NCBI GenBank assembly: GCA_003427395.1
Contig: BFEA01000342.1
Span: 287,039-318,564, forward strand
Length of the DNA: 31,526 nucleotides
Source: Chara braunii
Taxonomy: Eukaryota; Streptophyta; Charophyceae; Charales; Characeae
Direction of reading: 5' to 3'
Of this stretch, positions 31,131 through 31,526 are shown in pieces. Positions within the stretch are counted from its first letter, which is position 1. Each line of letters begins with the position of its first letter. Under the pieces are notes generated by a model. The model searched no databases. It was not told where the DNA came from and worked only from the letters and a program-made list of their open reading frames with translations. The position numbers were made by a program, and so were the translations under genes.

Positions 31131-31479
31131 TATCCAATCCCTTGACTCGCATCTCGTAGCCATGTCCGACCGTCCCCTCTCTAATGGAGGACGATCAACC
31201 GTCCAAGTGGCAAAGTCAGCTTGTGGATACCCTCAGGATCGAGGCTCAGGTTGGTCAGATTCCCAACAGACTGCTTCTGTGGACCACTCATAGCTGAAGA
31301 TACAAAGAGTGTGGTCATATGGGAGCCTGAAAATTGCGAGCAAGGGGGGTAGGTGCATGGCAGCTGTCCATGCGCTTGCACAGGTTTTGCAAGAAATAGA
31401 GGGATTGATTAGAGAGGATAGATAAATGCTTAGACATAGATTGAAAGATTGAACGAGAGATTGAGAGCGTTCGAGAGAT
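31131..31479. other. Flank, no gene recognised
   Basis: Mixed sequence leading into GA-rich DNA (about 31390-31475). Short frames only. Confidence 0.6.

Positions 31480-31526
<47 letters not shown>
31480..31526. repeat. (GT)n microsatellite, cut by window end
   Basis: GT dinucleotide run with one TTT interruption, continuing to the last base. Confidence 0.97.

Overview
This is a gene-poor, repeat-dominated piece of a nuclear genome from a eukaryote. The main retrotransposon has a primer-binding site matching the 3' end of plant-type initiator tRNA-Met in 12 of 13 bases. Microsatellites are abundant, low-complexity DNA is common, and there are no bacterial-style operons. I think a streptophyte (charophyte alga or lower land plant) is likely, because the RNase H region of the element looks like Ty3 elements I associate with that group. 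That is an impression, not a search result.

Layout. (1) From 1 to 10511 lies a non-coding LTR-like repeat, called family A here. It runs in one orientation as LTR-like (1-1157, cut by the window edge), short internal piece, LTR-like (about 1551-3701), 4.7 kb AT-rich internal region, LTR-like (about 8410-10511). A fourth, diverged copy is at 17440-18185. Each copy carries tRNA-like modules with Pol III A/B-box motifs on both strands and a terminal hairpin before an end reading CCCCGACA or close to it. (2) From 10512 to 12060 is a degenerate tandem array holding at least ten copies of a 24-bp dyad, GAAGTTCG-N8-CGAACTTC, with a constant 8-nt spacer. (3) From 12060 to 17440 are two antisense ORFs of unknown status and many microsatellites. 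There is also a degenerate array of roughly 150-310-bp units at 14.4-15.25 kb. I recognise no gene there. (4) From 18682 to 29075 is a nearly complete Ty3/gypsy LTR retrotransposon: candidate 4-bp TSD, LTRs of about 2.75 kb with TATA and CCAAT motifs, PBS, gag, protease, reverse transcriptase and RNase H in one frame, then a short polypurine tract. Integrase is absent. (5) From 29076 to 31526 is flanking repeat-like DNA ending in a degenerate ATCC tract and a (GT)n run.

The retrotransposon is dead as assembled. Its single gag-pol frame has five in-frame stops (four TGA, one TAA), the protease catalytic Asp reads as Asn, and integrase is missing. Part of the damage is technical. A 38-bp sequence identical to the Nextera mate-pair junction adaptor sits at 23225-23262 between two identical 226-bp copies, so 264 bp are a library or assembly artefact. 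N-containing homopolymer runs at 11478 and 26270 mark further uncertain assembly.

The observations I consider most worth following are the dyad array, the tRNA-like modules of family A (one with a compensatory base change in a stem), and an ORF inside the Ty3 LTRs that is intact in one copy and broken in the other. No host protein-coding gene can be called with confidence.
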